Positions 45,481 to 57,000 of a stretch of 60,000 bases of DNA are shown in pieces. The DNA comes from Nematostella vectensis (Eukaryota > Cnidaria > Anthozoa > Actiniaria > Edwardsiidae), in assembly GCF_932526225.1 (NCBI RefSeq), contig NC_064038.1, forward strand, positions 7,131,070-7,191,069, read 5' to 3'. The notes beneath the pieces were generated by a model. The model did no database searches and had not been told where the DNA came from. It was given only the letters and a program-made list of their open reading frames with translations. The position numbers and the translations under genes were made by a program. How positions within the stretch are numbered: the first letter of the stretch is position 1; each line of letters starts with the position of its first letter.

Positions 45481-46870
45481 TCAATACAATTTATTCACTT
45501 CACCGTATACATATTTAGTAAATTGCTTTGACTGAAAGCGAATTATAAAAACGTAAACTCCAATAACATTATCCTTCTATTTTTCGTTTCCTAATTGAAA
45601 GCATGAGAAAACATACTTTTCCGCCTCCTTTGCTATTTTCGTTGGAGGGTTAAATATCAGAGAAAAAAAGTTCTTAAAGAGACCATGACACGAAAAATAC
45701 ATAAGCTTTTATAAAAAAATATAGCTATCGATGTTTGGTTTTAAAAATGCCTCTGCGCTTATTGATAACAGTTATTTTGTAATCGTGTTTTGAAAATGTC
45801 TTGTCTTGGCGACTTTTTTTTTGATTGGCTGACGCCAAGAGTTGTACACACTTGATGGGGTTCCAGTGGAACTTTGCTTGCCATTGTAGATTTTGCTCGT
45901 CTAAGAACGAGCATATCTCTTGTATTTTTTTATATTTCATAGCTTTTCAAGATTTGGTAAAGAAAGATGATTACAATGTTCAAACAATGGATCCAAGAAT
46001 AACTTTTTCCTATCAATAAGATAGGGGTTTAATCGAAACCTGAAGTGAATGGAATGAAAAGACATCTCTGGAGTGTTTACCAGTTCGAGTCGATCCGTTC
46101 ATTCAAGCAAATGAGTTTCAACGGTTCATTTTTACCGGTTAGTTTCAACGCTACATTTTTACCGGTAAGGATGAATGGTTAATTTTATTAGAATATGTTC
46201 TATTGGATTGGACTTCATTTCAATGCATTTTTATTCGCAAACTGAGTTGTAGATAAACGATTTCTTCCACGTACAAATGCGAACGGCCATAAAACCAAGA
46301 TGGGGCGAACAACTTCACTAAAGTTAGTAAACTCGCAAAAATACCAGTTCGCCTTCAAACAGCACCCCGGGTTGGAAAATGTAGGTAGAAAGAACCACAT
46401 GCAATTGTAATAATCTGATTTACTGTTGAGCCTCAAAGTAAAACAAATTGCCAAACGGGAAAAGTTGGGTGATTCGCGCGCAAATGGTGTTCAAAAGCTT
46501 ATAAAAAATATTATTAAAAATCACCGCTCCAATTGCTGCAAATTGAATAATTTGCTCAGGTTACACTCAGCTATTTTCTGGGGAAGATTCGGGCTCAACG
46601 ATATCAATTATATGTGTAATTTGGGTGAGAGCGTCTTATTTTGTATGGGAATGGCTAATGTTTATCACCAACTCTTGACGTCACAAGTGATATGCAAATT
46701 AGATATTCGGATGTCGCCGGTTTCGTGCGAAAATTTGCCAAAATTGCTCATTTTGAAAGGATCAAAAATCAGGTTTTTCTTTAAATCAAGTATCGAAAAT
46801 TGGGGGAATTATTGTTGGGATATTACGCTATAATACTAACTAGTCAATTTGTCAAAATAAGCAAAAGAGA
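45480..46870. other. Intergenic DNA
   Basis: No recognised gene. 46110-46170 has a short local repeat (gtttcaacg followed by acatttttaccggt, twice). The plus-strand open frame 46426-46833 is not homologous to anything I know and is probably chance. Confidence 0.4.
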
Positions 46871-46879
46871 ATTTCGTGT

Positions 46880-47265
46880 CACGTTCTCTTTAACTGCAGT
46901 GGACGACACAGTGGAACTCGTCCTCTACCGTGTCCGGACAGAATTGGCACGTCCGTTCATGAACTTGCTCATAAGGTCTGTGTTACCTCCCCTTCTCTAT
47001 TTCGAGGTCATGGTTGCTAATGCGAAATTTGGTGAGGCACCTTCGGTGGTTTTGGTTTGAAATCTCAAGGTAGTTCTCTAGTTCATAGTTATCCTTATGG
47101 TCGCTATATGTTCTAAGCTTATTGCGTTGCGTGGTTTGATGTCTTTTATCGTTGAAAACTTCATTCTGCCAAAGTTGCAAGTCAATGTCCTCAAATCTTT
47201 GTCTACAAACATCAACATAGAGTATTTCTTTTTCTCTACTGGTGTGATTTCATTCCACACGTACC
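46880..47265 (-). pseudogene. C-terminal fragment of a non-LTR retrotransposon
   Basis: The minus strand reads DKRHQTTQRNKLRTYSDHKD, then NQNHRRCLTKFRISNHDLE and, after one stop, CQFCPDTVEDEFHCVVHC. This is the usual end of many non-LTR polyproteins: a conserved R-N-K-L-R-T-Y patch, then a C-C-H-C-type motif. It belongs with the reverse transcriptase piece at 48950-49370. Confidence 0.75.
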
Positions 47266-47473
47266 CTGTATCACCGCTTAGTGTAACAACTGCCGCTTAA
47301 TGTAACAAAAATCGCCGCTTAATGTAACACTAACGCTTAATGTAATAAAAATCGCCGCTTAAGGTAACACTAACGCTTAATGTAACAAAAAATCGACGCT
47401 TAATGTAATAAAACAGTTAACGCTTAATGTAACAAATTTTAAACGCTTAATGTAACCATTAATTTAACTAAGG

Positions 47474-47890
47474 ACGAAAATACTCATATCTCATGATTAA
47501 AACATCATCGGACAACCAAAATTGGAGAATGTCATGTAGGTGTCAAGGCGGGGTGCATAAACAGTCATGTGAGGTGCGACGTCATCGATGACGTCATTAA
47601 AACGAAAATACTCGTATCTCGTGATAGAAACATCGTCGGGCAACCACATTAGAGAATGTCATGTAGGTGTCAAGGCGGGGTTGCATAAATAGTCATGTGA
47701 GGTGTGACGTCATCGATGACGTCATTAAAACGAAAATACTCATATCTCGGGATAGAAACATCGTCGGAAAAAGACACTTGGAGAATGTCATGTAGGTGTC
47801 AAGGGCGGTGCATAAATATTCATGTGAGGCGTGACGTCATTTATGACGTCATTAAAACGAAAATACTAATATCTCGGGATAACTATCGTT
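47474..47890. repeat. 128-bp tandem array with CRE palindromes
   Basis: The word acgaaaatact occurs at about 47474, 47602, 47730 and 47857, a period of 128. Each junction carries two gacgtcat sites facing each other; tgacgtcatcgatgacgtca at 47705-47724 is a perfect 20-base palindrome. Confidence 0.92.
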
Positions 47891-48398
47891 AGGTTTCCGC
47901 CCAGGTATTAATGAGTTTTGAATGACAATCAAGCAAGGAACGATTCGGAAGAGTTTTTTTTTATTCTACCCGCGCTGTGTAATTAAACATAAGACAAAAA
48001 AGGCGACATTTGTCGGTAAAAAAATCTAATTTCGTCGTATATTTTAGGGGTAGCAGTTTTTGAATCGCAATCGTTCATCGACTTGCTCGCAAGTACTCGC
48101 AATGGTCGTAAATGCTTGGCTAGTTTACTTCGAGTGCTTGGTTCTTTCCGGGTAGTCAAATGTCCGTTCAAAATGCTCGGCTCGCAGAAGACAAAAACCC
48201 AAAGAGTTCTTAGAATGTAATACCCCGTCTGTTTAGCGTTATTTTTAGAGATGATCAAAATGAAAGGACTTCTAAGACACCTCAATCACGTTATTCATTT
48301 TCAATTTAAGAGGGTTTAAGTTTGCCGGTAAACAGTTTCTAAAGGCCCTAAGGGACGACGGATTTTCGGCATATTTTGACCTCAAGAAAATGTGCCCT

Positions 48399-48910
48399 AA
48401 GTTTGGTCGTGTCACCACTCCCGTAGCTCAAGATATGACTTTTCCTAGTTATGATGCCGTAATCAATAACGTCATGTCACGTGTCTAGTTTATTGGACCC
48501 CAATTGACCTCAAGACAAAGTTTGGTCGTGTCACAACTCTCGTAGCTCAGGGTATGATTTTTCCTAGTTATGATGACGTCATTAATGACGTAATGTCACG
48601 TGTCCCATTTGTTGACCCCCCTTGACCTCAAAACAACTTGTCCTAAGTTTGGTCGTTCCACAACTCTCGTAGCTCAAGATATGATTTTCCTAGTTATGAT
48701 GACGTAATCAATGACGTTATGTCACGTGTCCATTTTGCTGGACCTTCCCCCCCTTGACCTCTAGACAACTTGGCCTAAGTTTGGTCGTGCAACAACTCCC
48801 GTAGCTCAAGATATTGATATTCGTATTTGGTATGACGTCATCGATGACGCAAAGCTAAATGACACCCCCAGTTAGACCCCCTTGACGCTTAGACGACTTA
48901 CCCTAAGTTT
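48399..48910. repeat. ~127-bp tandem array
   Basis: The word aagtttggt starts at about 48399, 48528, 48645, 48777 and 48905, so units are 117-132 bases. Units share cgtagctcaagatatga and a gacgtcat/gacgtaat pair. Confidence 0.9.
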
Positions 48911-48949
48911 GGTTGTCTTGCAGTTGTTACATTAAGCGGTAATACACGC

Positions 48950-49370
48950 GCCGATTCGGAGATTAAAACTAGATCATCGGCGTACAGCAAGCATTTAATG
49001 TTTCCCCTTTTAATTCTAAGGCGTTGTTTTGTTCAGTTTTGTTCAGTTTTTGTTTTGTTCAGTTTTGTTCACTTAAAAGTGCCTCTGGTAGGTCATTTAA
49101 GTACAAATTAAAAAGTGTAGTCGATATCATGCACCCTTGTTTCACCCCGGAGTCACAACTGAAGGCGGGTGTGCTCAGGTTATCAAGTTTTACAGCTGAT
49201 TTATCATTGGAGTACATAGATTGTAGAACGGACAAGAAACTGCCATGTTCTTCCACTTTTTTGACTTTGCTAAACAGGTTGCCTCTAGGAATACAGTCAA
49301 AGGCTCTATTAAAGTCTACAAAGCAAGAGAATAGAAGGTTCTTAGCTTTTTTAGGTTTGGATTTCACATA
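48950..49370 (-). pseudogene. Reverse transcriptase fragment of the same non-LTR element
   Basis: The minus strand reads FSCFVDFNRAFDCIPRGNLF, SVLQSMYSNDKSAVKL, SGVKQGCMISTTLFNLYL and NDLPEALL. After a T-rich simple repeat (49020-49075) it continues LLYADDLVLISES with catalytic YADD at 48973-48984. It then ends abruptly at the border of the inserted repeat element. The clade is not certain. Confidence 0.85.
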
Positions 49371-49428
49371 TTTATCATCAATAAGGGTTTTAAAAGTTTG
49401 ATACCTATGATTGCTATGATTGCGTAAC

Positions 49429-49447
49429 CCCCCCCCCCCCCCCCCCC
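49429..49447 (+). repeat. Poly-C tract
   Basis: About 19 C in a row beside the non-LTR fragment; length is unreliable. Confidence 0.9.
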
Positions 49448-49449
49448 AG

Positions 49450-50187
49450 ACAATCCTGGGTACATGCCTGTATAAAACATATCATTTTTTAGTGTGCTTT
49501 GATAATATGATATTCAAAATGAGAATGTAGGAAACTACATCCTAGAGCAGGCCTGCGAAAAACGCGTCTGTACATGAAGTTCGTATTCCAACATTCAAAT
49601 TTTTCTGTTAAATATTTCTCCTTAATTAGGAAGAAGAGCTGTTAAAAAAATTGCTAAGTTTTTTGTAGACAGTGAAAGCTCGACGAGTTTGTCTTAAGGG
49701 AAATCAGAGAAACGAATAAAGGTTGATCATGACGTAGTTTTGGTTAAACTTTGTAAAAAACTAGACCATGGAGCATACCTGGCTTTTTTTTCCCCGTTGC
49801 TCAAAATTAATTAATTGAGAGTAAAAGTAAAAAGAACCAAGAAAATGTTTGAAATTTTAAATGAGACAGTAACAAAAGTTTAGATCACTAGGGCACTTAA
49901 CACGATTATGTTTTTTGGGGTCTTTCAGAATTTTCTTTTTAATCTTTTCCTTTAAATATTTTTTCCTTTATAAGGAAGAACATCTTTTCGAAAATTAAAT
50001 CAAGGTTTCCGTGGCCAGTGAAAATTCCATGGGAAGTCATTGAAACGTAGATGGTCTCATCATATAACGGAATTTAGTTTAAGGGGGCGCGCCGAGGTTG
50101 TTTTGGCTTGACAGCTTATACTAAGTTTCCTATAGAACACTCATTTTCGGCGCAATTTTCGTATTTTCGTATCAATACATCCATACC
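49450..50187. repeat. Degenerate remnants of the repeat family before gene B
   Basis: Pieces such as tttctccttaattaggaagaagagct, aaatcagagaaacga and ggttaaactttgtaaaa follow the family order but with many changes. The stretch joins the duplicated upstream region of gene B. Confidence 0.6.
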
Positions 50188-50842
50188 TTATCAGATTCCG
50201 CTAGATTCAATCTTCTTGAAAATCAAATTATTTTCCATTCAAGTTAAATTATTTTTCATTCAAGTTAAATGGAAACAATGTTTTTATATCAAAATAAAAA
50301 TATCTGAATCTGCTCGATTATTTTTTCCTAAATTCAGAGTAACACCTAACAACACTCCAATCTTGAAGAACACGAATTGTTGGCTTAAAACTGACCTGTC
50401 AAAATAGATGAATTTTTATTTTACCCCAAAATTGTCCTCGAAATCTTTAAAAACAATAAATGCACTCTTGCCTACAAAGATCCATCCCCGAATTTACTCC
50501 CCCTGCTAAGTCCGAACCCTAAGGTAACTGTGAGAGGGACAAGAGGACCAGTGTTGCACAAGAATAAATTCCAGATAGTCAATTCGAGAGTAATTTTTTA
50601 GATGATTTGAAAACCTAAATAAATTATTCCTTTTCAACATCTGAGCGCAAGCGCGCATCTTCTAAAAAAGAATCAATCAGAAAAAGTATATATGTATTAA
50701 TAAAAACCAAAAAAATTGGTATAAAACCTAGAAAGTTCGAGTAGAGAATCAAAGGTAAAAACTAACGAAATACCATTTTTGACATCTCAGTAACAAATAA
50801 AAACTTTTTAACACCATCATTATATTTCAGCTAAAATCACCA
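50188..50842 (+). promoter_or_regulatory. Upstream region of gene B, duplicate of that of gene A
   Basis: From tcagattccgctagattc to the start codon the text follows 11836-12466 closely, with some insertions (about 50590-50640) and a repeated attcaagttaaat. The acceptor-like tatatttcag is kept before the start codon, again suggesting a 5' UTR intron. Confidence 0.5.
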
Positions 50843-51045
50843 ATGGCTACATCGAAGATTATACTGTCAATCATTCTGCTGCTATGGCGATACGTCAATG
50901 CAGATGTTTGCGATGGCTTTTTCAAGATGCCGAATTCAATGCTGAAGGGTCATGTGATTGAGACAATAACAGCAACCGAGAAAGACTGTCGAGCGATATG
51001 CAGGCGCAACAGCGCTTGTAACTCGATCAACTTCATCCGTAAAAC
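50843..51045 (+). CDS. Gene B exon 1: signal peptide and first half of PAN domain
   Basis: Same start context and same leader as gene A. Changes include KMPNSM for KMPKSM and INFIRKT for INYIRKT. Donor gtaagt at 51046. Confidence 0.88.
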
Positions 51046-54000
51046 GTAAGTTATACTGATAAACAGAGAGACGGACGAGCGGACAAATATGCTGACATTT
51101 TTCGCGCCAATTGATCTGAATTCTAACCTTTTTTCAGGTCGCAATGTGAGTTGAATAGCGATACCCATTTTGCGTTCCCTGAACATTTCATTCCTGGCAG
51201 AGCACCTGGCGCGTACTACGCTATAGTGAAACCAGTGACCAAGTGCAGTAACATGTTCTGTAGCAGTGGTATGACGTGCAAGATGCGAGAAGGCGGAGAG
51301 ACATACAAGTGTGAAGGTAAATACTGCATGTTATTAAGGAAATGCTGTCATAATTTTGTTCCCTAGCTACCCGGGCGTCGAATAAATTTTTGATACATGA
51401 CGAGCTGGTAAATAAATCTCCCACCCTCCAAAGAAGAAGCATGCCATCTGACGTAACATAACTTTTAGATATTTCAGAAATAACCACAGGAATACTAGGC
51501 GTCTAGAAAAGTTGAAGAATAAACTAAGCATCTTTATTTTTATTTCACTAGTGGAAAAAGTGCGCATCGTGGCAACTGATCAAGTCTCCCTTTTTTTTTT
51601 CATAGATTTGGTTTTGGGGTCCGGGGGCACACTCCCCGTGAAATGTTTTTCATTTTTAGAGCTCCTTTCCAACAGAATTTGTATATCTTTTCGTACTACC
51701 AATCTGAAAAGTAAGTGGGGCATGAATAGTAATTCGAAAAACAAAAACTTCAAAAGATTAAACAAATAGAAGCGCCAGCCAAACGGAAGTCATGAAAGGG
51801 AAGGCAAGAGGTCCCTCATAATAATTACTCGAGAGAGCGCAGCGAGCGAGAGCAACTCTAATTTCGGTTATCGTATCGATTTGGGTTTCCTGTGGAACAA
51901 CCACCGCCATCTTGGAAACGAAATCTCCCGTCCCCTTCCCCGATGCGCAATTAGTAGTTTATGCGTTGCCTTTCCAGCTTAGATTTGAACGGACTCTGTC
52001 TGTGGAAACCAAGATTTGGGTTACCTTTGGCAGTCAGCGATACAAAGCGGCCATGATTTTTCGCACTTGCCCTGTGTTTACGATAATGTTGAAAGCTACT
52101 TTTCCGATTTATACCGCGAATACGATGGCGTAAAAGAGAATTATTTGGTAAGTGTGACGACTTATGATCCCATGACGGGGTCTGCTTATCATGGCTTTCG
52201 AAGTTTGTCATTTGATGATTAAAGAACTCGGATAATCAAACTAGCACCCCGAATAAGGGCAAAGCAAAAGGTATTCAAACAGCACAAATCTTATTGCCTG
52301 GCGATTGTACTGTAATGCTTTGTTTATAAATGCAACTGAGCGAAATAACTTAATGAAGGGAAGACAAACCAACCAAATTCCTAATTTCAGATCTCTGTGT
52401 TATTTGATGAGACTTGTGTATAAGCGGAAATGTAAAATAATAATAAAGAAATAATATCAGACGTATTTTTTTTTTATACTGGGTTTGCAGTGTTTTATAT
52501 TTTGAGTCTATTTTTCCACAGCAATGTCCAGTCCAGAACTACTATGATTGATTGCCCAAGAAAAGTAAAAACAAAATTGATTGCACAGAGATTCTTTAGA
52601 AATCTGTGGGCTCTAGTGAATACTGCAGTTTATTTTCTTCGGGGTCGGTATCCATCAAATCGCGCGCTCTGATTGGCTCTCGTGAGGTCCGGTATCCTAC
52701 AGTCCAGTGACTGCAGGCCTAAAGGCTGCGATCGCCCCTGCACTATATTTTAAAACATGAGCAGTAATCTTTTCAGTAACTATTATCATGGCCATCACTT
52801 TGACCCAAATGGCTTACTTGGTATGTACAGGCATGCAGCTCGGGGTGGGCACACGGGTTGTGCCCCTCCCACTCAACCACCAAAAAAAAGCAGTCTTTTA
52901 AAATATAATTACTCTCCATAATATCTATGACTGCACATCCCCTCCACAGGTAATCAGATTGTTTGTTATGGTTATCAGACTTCACCTTTCCTTTTCTAGA
53001 CATACAATGCCTTCAATAAAATAATCTCTTTTGTTTAATAAAATAAGACTACAAGCAATTTGTTTTTGTTCTATTTCTTTTATAAAACAAACAGAGAAAT
53101 TATGAAACAAAGGGTTAGTGATCAGCCAAGACAGTGGATGCAAAGAACAGGGTGTCTTGCATAAATCTGGTTTATGAAAAATGTGTGAACTGCCCCACAC
53201 AAATCTAAAAACAAAAAAAATAGATTTAACCTTTGCAATTGAATGACCAACCAATCTATGAGCTCGAGCACTTAACTTCTTGTTTGTTTTTTTAACTCTA
53301 AGGGGTTTACGAAATTTCAGACTATTAGAAGGCTCGGCCCTCCCCTAACTCTTTCTAATAATTGAGGCCCTCCCCAAAATCGGCGCTCTCAATCGGCCCT
53401 CAAACCGGTGATTGAGAGAACCTTTATTCTCGTGACTTTTGTTTTAGATTTGAATGAGTGCGAGACCTCAAATCCTTGCCATGTGAACGCCACGTGCACA
53501 AACACCATGGGCTCATACGAATGCTTGTGCAAGCCCGGTTTCAATGGGGACGGTTTCACCTGTAGCGATAAAGGTACAGTAAAACACTAGCAAAGAGTCA
53601 TATTTGCCATACTAATAGTGGAACAACAAAACGTTCAACGTAGCGGCTAAGCAGTAACCCAGAAAAGGGTACTTGTAAGGAAAAATAAAGAAGAATTTCT
53701 CGTAAAATGGGAAAAGGCAATGGGGGTCATTTGTGTAGTATAGTAATATAGATTTAGGCACTGCCTAAAAGCGGAGCCAGCATAAACACCTTTTGTGTTG
53801 ACTGATCAAAGGTATTATTGGGGGATCTAGGATCCTGCTCTCTACTGAGATTTATTTATTGTACCAACCAAATGGATCCAGGCCTTATTCAATAATTCAA
53901 ATTATGCAGTACATCAAAGTTAACAAACACAATTCCTGGTGTGGATATGGCTGTCAAAATTGTCAAGAGTGGTAAATTCTTATGTCCCATCATAGAATTT

Positions 54001-57000
54001 CCATTATGAATATCTTTTTTTTAATCAAAACAATACTCCCACAAGCTTTGCCCTTGTGCAGAAAATGTCATGGATGTAACAGCATTCCAAAGATTTAAAA
54101 TAATATGTTTAGACTGTTTAGACGCCATACTGTAATTTTTATGTATTGATTTAGTGGCGTTTCTCTCCTTCATTGGACCGAATATTCAGAAAAATGTCTG
54201 GAAATTAAAATCCAAAAAATATATCTCCTTTCATGCATTACATATTGGTGCAACCCACTTTACCATATAGTGGCCTTGTTGTTGGTGGTCTACTCCCAAA
54301 TGAATGCAATGAAGAAAAAACAGATTGAAAATGCTAACTTCTAATTTCAAACCAAACCCTTTCATTGATCTATGTTTGGGGTAGAGAGGAATCAAAGAAT
54401 ATCAAATGACTAAAAAATAATCGATGGGAGAGGAGAGAAAAAGTGAATTGACTCAACTTGAAAGGTTTGGTGAAAAAAATATAACAGTAATGAAAATAGT
54501 TTGATTGAGCATTTCTTGACATTTCCCCTTTCCCATTATCTTAACCCTTTCACCACCACAGGCCTCTAAAGAGGCCATGTCTTTGCTATCCAAGCTATGT
54601 GAACAGAATTCTATTATTGAAAAAGAACAAGGTTGTTGCTAGTGTTATAAAGTTTAAGTATCTTGCCCTAAAAAACCCTTCCCCTTAATAAAAGTTCAAT
54701 TAATGTACATTTGTAAAGCTACATTCTGACAAGCTTTGTTCTTGCGAAGAACAATGGATAAAACAGGATTTCAAAGATGGAATATAGTGTCAGACACAAT
54801 TTTAGATAAGATGCAATGCTGAAGATTTATTGTACCATTTTAAGTGGTGATTTTCCATCCCCATGGGTATTAATATCTACAAATATACATCCAGTAATGC
54901 ATTATATTTTGGTGTTTTGAGAAACCCTGGATCTAACTATTTCAATGAAATAAATCTAAACATTTAAAATAAATGTAATGGGCAAGAGAGATGGAAAGAA
55001 AATCCTAAAAAGAAAATATAAGTGAAAGTAATAAATGAAAATTTCTAATTTAAAAATCAAATCTGTTCATTAATTTATTTTTGGTGTAGAGGGGAAATAG
55101 CAAAGAGCATCAATTGCATAAAAATAGTCAACAGGAAGAAGAAAAAGGAAGAAATATGACTTTTCCTAAAATGTTTGAAAAGAAAATATAATAACAATAA
55201 TGTGATAATTATATTCAGTACTTTTCTATCCCCTTTCCCATTATCTTTAGGTTGATAGAAAACTGTTTTCTTTACAGATTTATTATTTGAAAAGCAAAAG
55301 TTTGTTTTTAGTTTTATATTATATAAGTATCTTGTTCTAAAAAAAAACTATGAGTGTGTACTGCTGAATCACATAGTAATGAACTAGTCATTTGCGCCCC
55401 CTCCCTTATGGTCCCGCAGAAGTCAGGGGTTAATGTGGGGTTTTAGACCACTTTTTAACCAGAATATGTCAAGAGGGGTGGTGGTATTGACTGTTTTTGA
55501 CTCTTAACTTGGAAACAGGCTTTTATTAAAGTTTAATCCCCCACCCTTCCCTGGGACCATGGGTGTGGGGGTATCAAATGACTAGTGAATAAGAACATCC
55601 TACTGTTCTCCTCAAGACATGATTTTTAATTCTCATGTCTTCCAGTCTTTAGAATTCATCTTGGCCCTCAGGTAGTTCCTGGTTTATAAAAGAGTGAAAA
55701 CAATTATTTATTATTTCTTTCAAAACATTCTTTTTATCAAGCCATTTATAATCTAACTAATTTTCCACAACTATTTGAAAAAAATAAACACATGAGATGC
55801 AAGATGCAGACAATAACAACAATACATATTGAAAATAGGGTTTTTTTATCATCGGTGAGGAAAATTTCTCTTGTAAGTTGAAAAAGCTGTTGTATCTTCT
55901 AAGGATATGTATCTTCTTAGGACTAAGAGCACAGGATATAAAAACAATAACGGTCTTCTTTAGCAGTATTTGACAAATGCAACACAATATTGGTTAGCCT
56001 TTATGAAATATCTCAACACAATCAATCTGCCCTGAAGAAGTCTTATTAAAGACGAATTCCAGTTTTTGTTGTATTGCATTCTCAAAGCATACAAAAAGGA
56101 CAACAAAAAGCCTAATAACTGTCATATTCTCAATAGACAATACAAATCGTCGTCCGAAACTCACCTTGCATTGTTTTTTTGATCGTTTTCTTGTGGTTCT
56201 TTTCGCTTTTTTATGTGAACTGTTACTTGCTTAAATTTACTAGCTAAAACCAGATAAATCTTGGCGTGAATGAATGTTAGTAGATCTCCTCTAGTTGACT
56301 TTATCCTTAAGTCACAAAATTTGAGGCAAAATAAATAATCATCGCATAATCGACAAGAACTTTTTCCCTTGCTCAGTGCTTGTATTTAGTCGCCATTTCG
56401 GGGCCGAGTGGGGCCTGGGAGTCGCGCGGCTGACTGGCTGGCTGGCTGGCGAGTGACACCACAGGGTACCCGCGCGATGACCACAAAAACCAAGTCGCAT
56501 ACCTATACCATATTTCTATGCCTATGGGGCTACGCGCGCGGCCTGCGGCCGCGCTTAGCTCCGCTACTAGAACCAAGCCAAGTCTATATTACTCACAAAA
56601 AGCCTATGGATAGATAAGTGGAAACTATATGTTATAAATATTTTGTGATACTATATGTTATTTTTATTTTTATGGATACTGTATGTTACACAGTACACAG
56701 CGCGTTGTTTGGAAGGTTGCAAGCGCGAAGGGACAGAGCTCGCTGCAGGAGCGAAACCAAGGCAAATACATCAAGTCAAAGTAGAAATACGTGCTTATTC
56801 AACACTAACAAGACATTAGACTTCATTTCGGAGTTAAATTATCCTATAGCCCGAGCTAAGTCGCTTATGTAAGAAATGAACAGCAGTGGACCGAACAAGG
56901 ACCCCTACGGTTACCCCGAACGCGTTTGGTTGGCGGTGTGAGATGAGACCATTGGCACAAATATCACTATGGGTCCTGTTAGTGAGATGCACTTTGAATC

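Larger units (their letters stand above)
47267..48946. mobile_element. Terminal-inverted-repeat element made of tandem repeats
   Basis: The ends are inverted repeats of 27 bases: tgtatcaccgcttagtgtaa... at 47267-47293 and its complement at 48920-48946, with two mismatches. The inside has three repeat types: nine cgcttaatgtaac-like words (47275-47460), about three 128-bp units (47474-47890), and about four 117-132-bp units (48399-48905). No transposase is present. It splits a non-LTR element, which supports mobility. No clear target duplication was found. Confidence 0.75.

Noticed and set aside
46426-46833. 135-residue plus-strand open frame
   Set aside because: No motif, AT-rich and next to transposon debris; likely chance.
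47267-48946. CRISPR-like array
   Set aside because: Units are 117-132 bp tandem repeats without unique spacers, in eukaryotic DNA.
56373-56617. Open frames over the ggctggctggctgg patch
   Set aside because: Short, low-complexity and without any domain; inside a gene B intron.
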